DNA of 64,000 nucleotides from assembly GCA_963920765.1 (NCBI GenBank), contig OY987250.1, positions 5,456,001 to 5,520,000 of the forward strand. Direction: 5' to 3'. Source of the DNA: Ulota crispa. Taxonomy: Eukaryota > Streptophyta > Bryopsida > Orthotrichales > Orthotrichaceae. Below are positions 41,769 to 54,471 of this stretch, piece by piece; position 1 is the stretch's first letter; each line of letters opens with the position of its first letter. Below the pieces are notes generated by a model. It searched no databases, was not told the DNA's origin, and saw only the letters and a list, made by a program, of their open reading frames with translations. A program made the position numbers and the translations under genes.

Positions 41769-43386
41769 GGACCATTTTAGAAATTGCTCTACAGAAGATA
41801 CATGTAAAACATCAAGAGATACATGTAGAGCAAGAAGAAATCTCCAAATTTAGAACTATAGAGAGTCTGGAAATACATTAGTAGTTCACAATCATTGATT
41901 ATGTCATATTATGCTTGAGATTTTTCAACACTCTCAATATTCCTATTGTAGATGGTGCTTAACTTCTCCTTTTCAATTTGAACCCATGATCCCTTCTTCA
42001 TCCTTTGTGAGTGTTGGACATCTCCAAGCATTTTTTGGTAAATTTGTAACATAAGGAACTTGTATTCATCACAACTTGTTTTGTAACTTTTGTACTTTTC
42101 AAAATTAGGAAGCGTAACCAAAATTTCTAAAAGGGAATAATAATGTTGAGATGATCTTTTTTTCATGTTCAATTTCTTTGTACAAAGATGTCTTGGCCAA
42201 GGAGAATACACAACTCCAAAACTGCCAACATTTAGGTTGTGCACCCTTTGGGCACTTAAAGACATGAACATTGCCTCTTGTTCTTTATTGACTCTAGGGA
42301 GCTTCATCTTAACATCAAAGCATTTTATAATGAATAGAAGATATAATAATGGTTTCATAGGTTCATGGAGGTAGTTCAAATGTCTCCATTGTACACCTCA
42401 TTTGTAAACCTCTAAATTAAAAAGTCAATAACCTTTAGAAATCTTGAACAACAAATCTTGTAGCAAATGTTTGTATCATATCACTTCACTAAATTATAGA
42501 AATTATTTCAAAATTAAAACTTGTTTTGTTTAACTATTGAAACAGTGTAATTTGTGTAGATGTTTGGCATTAAAGCACATAAGCAAACACTGAATCCACC
42601 AACCCCACAAAAAGTTTCATGCAATGGATCCACTATCTTTGAAAAAAGCTCACCTAAATGCTCAAATGCCACTTTATCATAGTCTTTCCTCATATGTTTT
42701 TTTTATTGTATTAATTTATGCATGTCAATTCTTCTTTCCTTTGAACTTTTTTGTTGAATCATTATTACCAATAAACTATTCTACATTTTGGATTTTATAG
42801 TGAAAATTTATTGACATACTAAATAGTGTAATGTTTATGTTTCATTCTTCTTTGGTTGAAATCTAATAGAATCTCTTGTAACTAAAATATTTTAGCAATC
42901 CAAAAGATTTAAAAATAAGCCTTCTATAAAATTAGCTTTTAGTTATTGAGTGCCAAATCGTCTAAAATAATAAAATGATTCCAAATGTATTTGAATTGCA
43001 TCAATAAAATAAAAATGAAAAACCCTATTGATTGATTTGATGATAACTAAAATTCAATCAAAATTTCCTTGTTAGTTTTCTAAATAAAAACCTAAGAAAA
43101 AGTTGAAAAATTTATACATTGTAGTAGATCCAAATCATTCCACCTTGACTTGATCCTTTGTTTAGCTTTAGTTTTTTGAGCAAGTTGTTTTCACCAATAA
43201 TTTCCATAAAAAAGAATAGGAAGGAAATTTTTTTTTTTTTAACTAGTGAAAAGCAAATGATTGTTTGCTTAATACAATTACAAAATTCAATTTCTGCTTC
43301 TATAGCCGGCTCTCCTCAAAATTAAGGAGGATTTCGTAAAATTATGTAAAGATTTTCCAAATTCCCAACTTAATTACACTCTCTTA
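41769..43386. other. Unassigned DNA with a minus-strand 156-codon frame
   Basis: An open frame on minus at 41909-42379 reads KMKLPRVNKEQEAMF near its start and ends KSQA. It is lysine- and serine-rich without a motif I recognise. It may be a remnant of a transposon accessory protein, but this is not supported. The rest is AT-rich and unassigned. Confidence 0.35.
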
Positions 43387-43501
43387 GGGCATGTTCACAC
43401 TTGGTGTTACAAAGGGATGTAGCAAAGGATGCATTTGGACACATCTTTAGATTGCATTCATATTGCTAATATCCCTCTTAATACCAAGTGTGAAAATATC
43501 C
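43387..43501. mobile_element. Short Tourist-like MITE (115 bp)
   Basis: Left GGGCATGTTCACACTTGGTG mirrors right ccaagtgtgaaaatatcc. TTA lies on both sides (43384-43386 and 43502-43504). The arms cover most of the element. Confidence 0.75.
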
Positions 43502-43504
43502 TTA

Positions 43505-44182
43505 GTGTTAAAAATTTGAACAAGGGCTGTCAAATATTCTCCACTAAATAACTATTTCTATTACTTATTTCATAAGGTACACTTTGGCATATCCTTATTT
43601 ATGAGAAAATCAACTTCACTATCCTAATACTAAAATTTAGTGTTATAGTACCTACAATTTTGTTTACAATTGTCACGTAACTCATGTTAATTTTTATTGA
43701 GCTGACAATTAATGTTCATGTTAATGGTTAGATTTCATGTTGAATACTTCTTTGGTGCAAGGTGAACTAGATTATCTAGGTGCTAATTTAGGTGTTTTGG
43801 TAGGAATTTAGTTCACAACTAGCCGTTGATGCTTGTTATGCTACATGTTTACCATTATAATTTATGTAACAAATGTTTCAAATTACTTGGAAATAGCAAT
43901 AGAAAGTGAAATCATGAAAATCCGAAGCTCCCAAAATCACAAAATTTTAAAAATCAAAGAAGTGTGAATCAAAGAGAAGCAAGAAATTGATGACCTCCTT
44001 CATATCACCTCAACTTCAATGATTATCTCCTAGTTTTCTATAATACCATAGAGATTAGAGATGTGATATTATAGAAATTGAGATGTGATATTGCAAAGGG
44101 CCTTGTGATTTTAGTAGTATGATATTTGCTTGTATTTGACATTTAATTTTGGTAACATTAATAACATTGTTGATATATATTG
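43505..44182. other. Unassigned intergenic DNA
   Basis: AT-rich, nothing recognised. Confidence 0.45.
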
Positions 44183-44184
44183 TA

Positions 44185-44661
44185 AGGGCCGCTTCACACT
44201 ATGGCCAACCAAGTCAAGAGGACGTCAGATTGAGTGGCCGTACTTTTTTGAGAGGCCAAAAAATATGCTAAAATTATGCAATAAATGCTAAAACTAACAA
44301 CCTCTCAACCATAGTATGGGTCTTCATTTTTGCTGGACCCAAACTTCTCTTTGAGCGGCTATTGTTTTAGATGATAAAGTGTTGCCATGTAGGCATGCAA
44401 TTTGATGGATGACAAACTTTGGACTTTGGCCTCTAGTGTGGAGGGTCAAGAGCAAGGCTTTTTTTTTTGCCTCCTACCGCCAAATTTGAAGTTGATAGAT
44501 TTGATTTTAACCAACGCACTTTCTTCCCTCAAAATATCCTCCTGCTCACATTAGAGGGCACGTGGGGTTTTCTTGTGAGAGACCAAATTCTTGATTTCTT
44601 GCAATCTCATTGGTGGAAACCAATAGCCTCTCAACATTTGGCCATAGTGTGAAGTGGCCCT
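44185..44661. mobile_element. TA-flanked MITE with AGGGCCGCTTCACACTATGG ends
   Basis: The left end AGGGCCGCTTCACACTATGG and right end (reverse complement AGGGCCACTTCACACTATGG) are flanked by TA (44183-44184, 44662-44663). 477 bp. It directly abuts the next foldback element. Confidence 0.8.
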
Positions 44662-44663
44662 TA

Positions 44664-45181
44664 GGGCATTGTCAATGCAACTGTAACTAGGCCCCGTACA
44701 ATAAACCCATTTTTTTAAATTAATGATTTATTGTAATATAAAATTTATATGATTCAAATGGTATGACTTTTCTTGTTGTAAAAACACAATAAAATTTAGG
44801 TTAAGGGTTTAGGGTGATTTAGATATATGGAATCAAATGTTAACTAAATTCCAAAAAATTTAGAGGCCGCACCAAATCAAGCCTATAGAGGGGAAAATCA
44901 GCCAAGGGCATGATGTAAAAAACCATTTATATTGTGCCATTAGCTGATTTTCCCCTCTATAGGCTTGATTTGGTGAGGCCTCTAAATTTTTTGAAATCTA
45001 GTTAACATTTGATTTCATATATCAAAATCACCCTAAACCCTAAACCTAAATTTTATGGTGTTTTTACAACAAGAAAAGTCATACCATTTGAATCATATAA
45101 ATTTTATACTACAATCAATCATTAACTAAAAAGAACGGGTTTGTTGTACGGGGCCTGGTTATGGTTGCATTGGCGATGCTC
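44664..45181. mobile_element. Long-hairpin foldback element, TTA duplication (518 bp)
   Basis: Ends GGGCATTGTCAATGCAAC and (reverse complement) GAGCATCGCCAATGCAAC are flanked by TTA (44661-44663, 45182-45184). The two arms, about 230 bp each, are nearly perfect complements around a loop of about 45 bp near 44910-44950, so a transcript would form one long hairpin. Tourist-like by its ends and duplication. Confidence 0.88.
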
Positions 45182-45435
45182 TTAGTGCCTTGCAAACACC
45201 AAATCTCATTATTAGTGTAGCTAGATCTACTCCCATTATCGTTTTCTACATTCCAGCATGGCAAAAGACATTCTTGACGTGGCAAGTCCTAGCTGGCACG
45301 GAGAGCGACCTACCGAAGGCAGTAGAAGACTGAAGAAGCACGACAAGGCATTCGTCCCAGAAGCTTTCGACTGTTGTTTTCGAAGCCGCATTTTTCCCGA
45401 CGCTCTTCATCGTCATACGCAAATTGCTCGCTTCT

Positions 45436-46345
45436 GGAATTTGCCACCGCTCGGAACATCGTCGCCGGAGCCGACCGCCGCAGTTCGACTAACTTAGCGG
45501 AGGGAAGAGCCTGTTGCAGCCGTTCAGCAGAGGTAATTGAACCGCTCGCCTTGCCTCTCCAGCTTGAATTAGAGCTCCCTTTTCTATAATTTTGAATATT
45601 CGTTGCTAGGGTCAGGAAAATGTTTCAGTTTTTTCGGTTTATTTCCTTCAAATCCAGTATTGAACCGGTTTATCAAAGAATTATTTCGATTATTTTCTCT
45701 ATTTCATACTATAAATTTAAAAAATCTGATTCAAACCGATGTTTGTAAATTGCAACGGTTTTTTCTCATTTCAATCGGCTACCTTTGAACTAGCGGTCGG
45801 TTCTTCCCGGACCTTATTTCGTTCTGTGATCGAGTCTGAGGAGGATTTTCCGAGGGCGTGCGGTTTGATTACTTTACTTGACACTATATATTTTAGACGA
45901 AGGACTCGGAGTCTTATGCTGATTGCGATCAAGCTCACCGCAACAGGCCTTGAATCGAACTGTGTGCAACATTTCTTATTCTGAGTATCTATTCCTCCTG
46001 TTCGGTTTAGGGTTTAGGAATTTGCCACCGCTCGGAACGTCGTCGCCGGAGCTGGCCACCGCAGTTCAACCAGCGGAAGGAAGAGCCTGTTGCTAGCCGT
46101 TCAGCAGAGGTGATTGAACCGCTCGCCTTGCCTCGCCAGCTTGAATTAAGCTTAGAGCTACCTTTTTTATGGTTTTCAATATTCGTTCTGTGATCGAGTC
46201 TGAGGAGGATTTTCCGAGGACGTGCGGTTTGATCACGTTACTTGACACTATATATTTTAGACGAAGGACTTGGAATCTTATGCTGATTGCGATCACGCTC
46301 GTCGCAACAGGCCTTGAATCGAACTGTGTGCAACATTTCTTATTC
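45436..46345. repeat. Direct duplication upstream of chloroplast protein gene
   Basis: The block at 46018-46345 repeats 45436-45595 plus 45815-45990 with high identity (gaatttgccaccgctcggaa through ttgaatcgaactgtgtgcaa). The first copy has about 215 extra bases between two ttcgtt words where the second copy has one ttcgtt. Each copy contains a possible donor, cagag|gtaattg or gtgattg. Probably promoter and 5' untranslated DNA of the downstream gene. Confidence 0.85.
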
Positions 46346-46571
46346 TAAATCTTTATTCCTCCCGTTCGGTGTAGGGTTTAGGTATGCGGACCTCTCTTGA
46401 GTGTTGTGTTGGAGTGTTGCAGGGGTAATTCGGAATGATAGAGCACGGGTTCAGTTGCTGGAGATTAGGTCGGGAATGGATGCCGCTACCTTAACGTATT
46501 TTTAACTTACCGAGGGAAGAGGTGAACTGCCGGACTTTTTGGAGCTTGTTTTGTATCTATAGGCGCTTCGG

Positions 46572-48953
46572 ATGGCTGTAGCTATGGCGTCTCTCTGGAT
46601 GGCTCCTCTGTCATCATCGCAGTTAGCCTCAACGTCCACGTCCCTGCCTTATCGGAAGTGTGCTGTTGCTCTGCGTGCAAGCGGAATGTTACGAATGAGT
46701 ACAACTGATGCTCCTTCGCGTCGTGGTGGTTGCTCTTTGCTGGTTGTTCGAGCCTCTGCGGTGGATGCAGCCACGGAGCTTTCAACGGTGAGTTTAGGGT
46801 TTGGTTAAGTCATTTTGTAATCAATGTACTTTCAGTGACTTTTTTAGTGAATCTTTTGTGACTGATTTCGTGTGGTGGTAGTTCAGAGGACAGAAGATGA
46901 GATCTTCCACAAAGAATCTGCCTCCAGGAGCATGGATGACACACCTTCTCCTGAAGTTCAAAAAGAGGTGGAGACGAAAAAAATGGACCGTGTATGTGAT
47001 AAATTAATAGATGTGTTTCTCGTTGAGAAGACCAATCCGGAGGAATGGCACATTTTCTTAGGTTTTAGCAAAGAATGGGTCAATCTCAGGCCTCATTTTT
47101 TTCGCCGGTGCAAGTACCAGGCTGCTCAGGCTGAAGATCCCATGAATAGAACAAATCTGCTCAAACTTTCAAGGCGCTTGAAGGAGGTATGCTATCTCTG
47201 CACTGATTTAACCAAGGATTCATGGTTTTATGTTAACGAGTTCAATTGATAAGATTGTTGAAAATGAGGCCAACAGTATGAGCAATCAGATTGTTCAACT
47301 TGTTCTAATGACATAACAATTGGCAATTAATTCAGATGGGGCCAATTTTTGTATCACTAGACACAAGCGAAGAACGTTGTATGTACGGGTTAAAAAAGAA
47401 GTAAACTTGGTCAAAAGAGAACCCCCATTCGATGAACTCAAAACTGCTAAATCGAATTTGAGCTTTTTTAATATTAAACTACACTCACACTTTGCTTCTC
47501 CACGGTCGAAAGAATCTGAAGGGTGGAAGTGTTTATATGCAGCTGGACGAAGACATGCAACAACATGATAGACTCCTGACTTTAATTGAGAGATCTCCTG
47601 CAAATATTGATGCTATTGTAGCTCGTCAAAGAAAAGATTTTACTGAGCAATTCTTTGAGCACCTGCGTATACGCATTCAAGCAAGTTTTGACGATCAAAA
47701 GCGTAGGGAAGGTATGGCAACACCACGCATTTACATGTAACTGGGTATTTATTGGTGTAGGGTTTAAGGTGTTGTTGAAACCTGGTTTTTCAGTTTCTTC
47801 TGGTCTCCATGTACTGTGTTGAATTTCCTCCTTTTTACTGACTGCAACGTATCTTGTCTGCCATAGAAATTGCTGCAATTACCAAGAAGTGCCTGACCAT
47901 CGTTCAAGAGTATGACAGAAACGCCCAAGACTTCATGTCGTTAAGTGCAGCACAGATGAAGTTTGATGACATTGTAAACTCTCCTTCATTAGAGATCGCA
48001 AGTAAGAAAATAGAGAACCTTGCAAAGAAGGGGGAGCTGGATTCCTCACTCATGTTACTCATCACAAAAGCCTACTCTGCATCGAAGGAATCTACTCTAA
48101 TGAAAGAGGAGGTGAGGCTTCTTTACCCCTTACCACACGAACGCATTTAAAATTCGGGAGTTGAATCTACAAATGTTGGTCGGTTTAGGGTTCTATTCTA
48201 GATTCTGTTGATGTTGTAGTGAAACTTGCGCCACCCTTTGGCATCTCTAATTTAGTACTGAGCAGATGAAGGTACATGCTTATGCGAAGTCACCTTATGT
48301 TTGTTTTCATGTCAGATTTGGCAGCCCCGTCTTCTGTTGTTTTTCTTACAAGCAGATTGACTAGTCACTAAATGAACTGTTTACATGCAAACAGGCCAAG
48401 GATACCATGCTCCAACTTTACAATGCTGCAAGAGGGAACATGTCTCGGTTAGTACCTAAAGAAGTTCGAATCTTGCGGTACCTTCTTAGTATCAATGACC
48501 CTCAAGAGAGGAGTGCAGAGATGAAAAATGCCTTCACTCCTGGCCTTGAACTGGAAGGAAAAGATGTTGACGAACTTTACACGTGAGTATATTGACTCGT
48601 TACCATTTAGGAACTTATCCTCTCTTTCTAAGATGCTATGCTGGAATTTTCATAGGCTTTTTCTTATGTACCACCGCCGTTCCAAGTAGTTGCTCTTATA
48701 CTTGCACATAAAGTATCGCTTAGACTCAGGTTCTATTGCTCTACCCTATATTGCTCGGGTCCCATTGACGAGATTTTCTCATTTGGATTGCAGGACCCCT
48801 GAGGCGTTGTCTATGACCATCGAAAATCTTCTGGATGCTTTCGACACAAATAGAAAAGGCGCTCTAATGAAAGAAGCTCGGAAGCTGATCCAGCCGAGTG
48901 TAATTGGCCGCCTGAGAGCCATAAAACAGGAGCTGGAGTCGCAGTACATGTAA
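46572..48953 (+). CDS. Chloroplast-targeted protein, At4g37920-like
   Basis: Six exons (46572-46787, 46887-47186, 47543-47711, 47867-48111, 48395-48582, 48794-48953) join in frame to 425 residues. The first exon is Ser/Ala/Arg-rich and poor in acids (about 65 residues), as in a chloroplast transit peptide. The body is largely helical and charged: KMDRVCDKLIDVF, FSKEWVNLRPHFFRRC, RQRKDFTEQFFEHL, LMLLITKAYSASKES, LYNAARGN, VPKEVRILRYLLSI, FTPGLELEGKDVDELYTTPEAL. From memory this matches Arabidopsis At4g37920, a chloroplast protein whose function I cannot state. Exon 2 was started after gttcag because it keeps the frame to RTEDEIFHKES. The upstream region is duplicated. Known: family and plastid location; inferred: import and role. 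Confidence 0.85.
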
Positions 48954-51900
48954 TTCTTACTCAACATGTGGATTGCAAAGCTGGTGCCTTGCTTGACTGA
49001 AATTTGAATATGAGCTGATCTCCAAGCGAATTTATCTGCTACTTTTGCATAACAGATCTACATTGGAGTATCTGCATTTGTAAGTCACTTAAATAGTTAA
49101 AACCTGTCACTTTATAAGCTTGAGATGTTACTTGACTTTCACTCAGTCGCTTGTACAAGTTTCATACGCAAAGATTCGGGTCATATTCGGGACAAATCTG
49201 GAGTTTTGAATATGACTGTTTGAGAATGTGAGTGAAGTTGTCTTTACAATATTCTCTGTTTGATTCTAAAGGCCAGGTTAGGTTCTCTTTAGTGGAGTGA
49301 CAAATTGACCTAGAGTTATCGAGGGTAAAGGAGGGTGTCATCAGTTTCTGTCCATTTCAGTTTGACCAATTATCCGGAGTTGGTGTTGATTTTTCTTCTA
49401 GTTGTTGTTTGAGAGCACACACAAGATACAACAGAATGAAGAGTCAGAGATCCGTGCTGTTTTTTAAAAAGCATGATATATCCGTGGGCTTACTAAGCTT
49501 AGAGTAGTCAGGTCGAGTGATTCCAAAGGGGCAGATGTCGAGGGATGGCTCAGTCGGAGGGTAAGCAATCGCTACATTTTTTTTTTTTTTTTTTTTAAAT
49601 CTTATTTTCTAAAGTGTTTCAAAAGCAACACCGGCAAAACACAAGTAGTATAAGTATTTCTTGCAACGATTTCACTAGCCACATGATCAAGGACGGGGAT
49701 TGAAAGATAGTTTATTCAAAAGCGCACTTCAAAACATGATATGTTTTTCATATAACTAGACATGTCTGTTTTTTTTTTCTTTCATGAAATAGCCTTAGAA
49801 TTATTTAGCAAGTCAAGTTCTCTCTTAATAATAAATGAGATAATGCTTTCTGCAGTTGTGAGATTCCAATCCCTACAAATATGTCCTCCCCATGTACGTG
49901 GTTAAATATATGTATAGCCTAGTCCATCTCGATAGACGTGGAGAAAACGACATCCATAGGGCATGTGCAATGGACACCTTGTAAACAATTCCTATACTGG
50001 TAAATGATGGGCTCTTCCTTGAGACCCTTGGCGTGCCGGGTTTTTGTATTGTTGTAGGCGCCCCAATGCAAGCCGGTTTACTACACTTTAAGTTAAATTT
50101 TGGTCAATGGTTTTCTGAGGCGTGGCGTATGTTGTGGAATGGTTGGAGAATGTTTGGAGTGGATTCCTTTAGTTTCGATTTGGTTGTTGAAAGATTGGAG
50201 GCTTAGAGTGGATTTTTTGTTTTGATTTGGTTGCTCAAGAGTTGCGGCAAAAATTTTAGGTGTTTCTACGTTATTGGACTTTTCATTGCAAATTTATTGC
50301 ATTCTTCCACTACTTCCAAGAGTGAGCTTTGCATTTATGCTCCATTTGTTTTAAAGATGATTTTGCAACTTCATTCAAAATCTGATTTTGTTTCAGCATC
50401 AAAATTTGAAGATACCCCTTAAGAAAATTTGATTTAGCACTCTTTTTAGTGATTGCATTATGGTGTAGAACTTTGACACAGTTGGGTTTTTGGATGATGC
50501 CTTTGTTATGTGGTTATAGTGCATATGCTTGCTTGAGATCGTTGATGTGTTTTTTGCTCTAGCTCTAATTAGGGTTTAATAGCTTCAAACTCTAGGATTG
50601 TGTTTTAAGCGGTTGTATGTGTTCCAGAGTTTTAGGTGAACAACATTCCAATCGTGTTTGTTACAAATTCTTGTTTTAAAGCTCTAGTATTGTGACTTTT
50701 AGGTGTCTAGACCCTGAAGTTGGAAGACTAGTTTAGATCTAAGACTTCATTTTATGCAACTAAGTTTGCTTTTGTTGTTCTCAATTCTGCTATTTTCAAC
50801 AAATGCTTCTTTGTGGCTATCAACAATTGAAGGATTGTATAAAAATTCATGTTCAATGGTGAAAGTGGGATTCTCAAAATCACAAGGAGTTTTAGGTTGC
50901 AAGAGAACAAATTACCTTTGCAATGTCGTGGTAATTACATTTGAGCTTTTGCAAGCAATTCAACATCAACATTAGGTAATGCTCCTTATTACCATTGTGT
51001 TGGTACTATATTGGCATAAAAAAATCTTCTCTTAAAAGTTTCTCAATAAGCATGTTGTTGTATTGGTGCATTTTTTAAATAATTTATGTCACATTAGTAA
51101 TTGAGAGATGATTCCAACACATCTTAGCATGTTTTTGTTGGACACGCCGCCTGATAGTGTCACCAAGTACAAGTGCACTAGTGATGTCGCATTGTTCGTC
51201 TTTGGGTTTGTTATCTTTTTCAATGTAAAAGCATGGTTCAGGAGATTGTCGATTGTTTTCCTTTGATTGGTTTTTTCACAAAACATGCAAGAAATAGCTA
51301 AAAGTATAACCACCCATGTATCATGATGTCCAAAACAATTCAAAAGTTTTTTGTGGTTCTTGTGAATGCAGGGTACAATAATGGAGTCATCAAAGCTCAT
51401 ACAATACAACAAAGGAAACAAACCTTCTATTGTTTAGAACAAACATCTAAGCAAGAGAGTAATTGCATACACAACTTCATCTACAACTATAAATAAATGA
51501 ACTGCAAAAGTTGACATTCTAGCTTGGTTGAGTACAAGCATCCCTGTCTTTGCAAAAATTGGCTACATGAGCTTGCATTGATCTTTGCATTGGCCTATCC
51601 CTTGCAATGTGGACATCAAGCCCTTGCAAATTTTTGCTAACAAAGAACAATCGATTTGTCCTTACTAACCCTAAACCCAAAATTGAATTGCAAGTTAAAG
51701 TCAATTTTATAACATGAACAACATAGAAGACAACAAAAATAAAAGTAAACAATCCACATCCATAAGCAAATGAAGACAAAGAAAAATAAAATTCAATTGT
51801 CCTCACCAACAAAATTGAGTCTTGTTGTTGATGCAATTGGCCTATTTTTGAATTGCAAATTCTCCATTGGATGAAATTGGAAAGAATTGTCAATTTCTGC

Positions 51901-53150
51901 AAACATACAAACAACAGCATTTTCCTAACAACTTAGGACATGTGCCCTAGGGTTAAATAGGATCAGAGGCAGCTCAATCTTTACCGTGTTCACTCATAGA
52001 AAACAGAAATGACCGTAGTGTACTTACCGATTCTTCACATTGAGGAACTAGATTAGCAACATTGCAGATGATGAACGCCTCACTAGCTTGAAGCCCATGA
52101 AGCATTGTTGAACATGTAGGAGAAGAATTGCCGTAGCTGAGAGTTTACAAGAGCCCCCAAAAGCGACAAAATATGGCACAAAGAAGAGTGGAAGAAAAAG
52201 AGAGTAAAGGATTACAACAAAACCTATGAAACAGTGGCAAGACAAAGCAGAAACATAAAACTAAAAGATAAATACAACAAATAAAAAGAATTGAGTAAGA
52301 ACCATTTGAAGGAAGAAAGGAAATTAGTGGCCTAGCAAGGATTTTAATTAAGGAACAAAAAAAGGATGAAGACAATAAAAACACTAGTATAAATGTGAAG
52401 AATAGAGTGTTCAACAAATGGATTTGACATCATCTATAGCTACATTGACTAGCAGAGCTTTCACTTTAGTAGAGCCTACAGATGGTTGAAATAAAGATAT
52501 GACATAATGAGTGAACCAAGGCCAAGACAAGCAAAAATTCTTTTTAAACAAAATAAACAATTGAAAAACGCGTAAGAAAAGAGGAGGATGGCAATGAGCT
52601 ACTTAGCAAGAATTTTGAGAAAAAAAAAAAAAAGGGATGAAGGCAATAAAATTCATATATAAGAGTGGAAAAACATACAATTCACCAACAGTATTTACAA
52701 CATCGTTGACAAATATGACTTCCACTTCAATATGCGCATGATCAAGTCCACACAATACTCTAAAATCCTAAACGTTAAACACAACAATCAAGAATTGCAA
52801 AATCTTAAATGTACATTCCTGTAATAACAAAAGCATCTTGAGGATGATTGTTCAAAGCCATAGTATGTTGCCAATTTTGAAATCCAAAGTATGGTCTACT
52901 TGAGATGATTGAGTGTTTAAATAAGATAGGTTAGAAGCTTCTTCATTTGAAGTCCACTATCTGTTAACCTAAACCTTTAGCTAAAAATAAATTGGAGGCG
53001 GTTTGTGTGCTGTTACAATGAAATTGATCTTCTATAGGTGAATTGTTTTCTTCACCTTTGCTTGATGAAAAACTAATTATAGGAGAAAGCGGTGCACGCA
53101 TTTCTGCTAGAGGAATCTTGTTTCTACTTGGACGGCGTAATTCTTCTTCA
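48954..53150. other. Long unassigned stretch
   Basis: The first few hundred bases are probably the 3' end of the chloroplast protein gene. A poly-T run lies at about 49578-49597. From 50 kb on the DNA is AT-rich with scattered short open frames (50754-50975, 51089-51421, 51519-51920, 52145-52417 and others) that show no domain. Some may be decayed parts of the Harbinger-type element whose ORF1 remnant follows. Confidence 0.4.
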
Positions 53151-53159
53151 TTTTTGTGC

Positions 53160-54140
53160 GCCTCCTTATTTGCTTGACTTGGAAAATCTCTTTGTTACTA
53201 CCCAAAGCTCAATGCGACCTCTCAACCTTTCCAACTCTTCATGGTAGCATAAATCAAGATATTCTTGAACTTGCATGGGTCAACTCCTAGCATTGTAAAC
53301 AAATAGGGCAGATAGGGCGGCTTGATCTTGAAGAACTTTTGGCTTTTTAGAATTTGCAACTGCCATGTCTATTTCAGCTTTTGCCAGGACACAAAGAGCA
53401 CACTCTTGTTGCTTTTGCAACTTTTGTTCCTCCTTTGCCATATTCCCACCTATTGGACGGCCTTGCTTCCGTGAAATTGCTCCACTCCAATGATTGGAAA
53501 TTGGTATTTGAACGTTGTGTTCTTGGTTCTCCTACCCATCACAACTTAAGCTATGATCTTAAGCGTTGCCAAAATCTGCGAACACATTTGGAGGAGGTTG
53601 TGATTGCGTCTATTGCTTTGTTGGAGTTTCCATCCACTTAGGGGAATCCTTCAAAGTGATCCAATAATGAAGAAACACAAAACTTTGCTGCCTATGGTGC
53701 TTTATTTTGTACAATTCTAATGCATTTTGTAACACGTCATCAAGCAAAGAACCAAACTCTCTCACTACACAACATTGGTTGTAGACTTCTATAAATTTAG
53801 AAACATTGCATTTTATCACTCCCCATTTTGTCTCAAGAGAATGATAAAATCAAGAATCATAACCAATAGGTTTGTTGGCATTGTAATGATGTTCAACCCT
53901 CTTCCAAATATATCCTTTTGTTGGCCATTTCTTTGAATTGGATCTTGCAAAATATGAAGCACGCTCAAACAAACTTGACACTCTTCTTCCTTGGAAAAAT
54001 TTCTTCTCTTTTGCACACACAAAGTCGTACCCATTGCCATAATGACCTAAAAATTTCCAGTAGCAAGACACTTTGAGGGGCAGGGCACCAGGCAAAGAGA
54101 GCAAAATGTCAGTCCAACGCCTTTGCGTATGAGGCTGCAA
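53160..54140 (-). pseudogene. PIF/Harbinger ORF1-like (Myb/SANT, NAM-associated) remnant
   Basis: Read on minus, 54140-53850 gives a Myb/SANT-like piece (RWTDILLSL near the start; GYIWKRVEHHYNANKP near the end). It continues in another frame at about 53819-53610 with VSKFIEVYNQCC, DDVLQNALELYK and HYWITLKDSPKWMETPTKQ. Further down, about 53480-53400, comes GRPIGGNMAKEEQKLQKQQE. This order (SANT-like helices, 'FxxxHxWxxLKxxPKW', 'RPxGxKxAK') is that of plant proteins often labelled glutathione S-transferase T3-like or NAM-associated, which include the DNA-binding ORF1 of PIF/Harbinger transposons. Frameshifts and stops interrupt it. The partner DDE transposase was not found. Family assignment is from memory. 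Confidence 0.6.
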
Positions 54141-54141
54141 A

Positions 54142-54467
54142 ACTACAAGCTTCTATAATAGTTGCATTGGAGCCCTAGATAAATTGAGAACCACTTTTGC
54201 AACAGTATAGACTTGTACAATATTGATGCCATGCTAGATAGCGGCTACATTGCTGATGCTCTTCGTATGTGCATCAAGATAATCAAAATGACAGTATCCA
54301 TTCAAAATAAAACTCTAACAATTCAAAATTAAAAGTAATTATTCATTTGACGGAATTTGCAATATGCAAGAAAAATTCTCAACACTAAGACACTAAAATA
54401 AGGAATTGTTAGTGAATTTTTGACGTCTTATATTGACTTTCACATTAACATTTTTTCTAGTCATTGG
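54142..54467. other. Unassigned intergenic DNA
   Basis: Nothing recognised. Confidence 0.4.
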
Positions 54468-54471
54468 TTAA

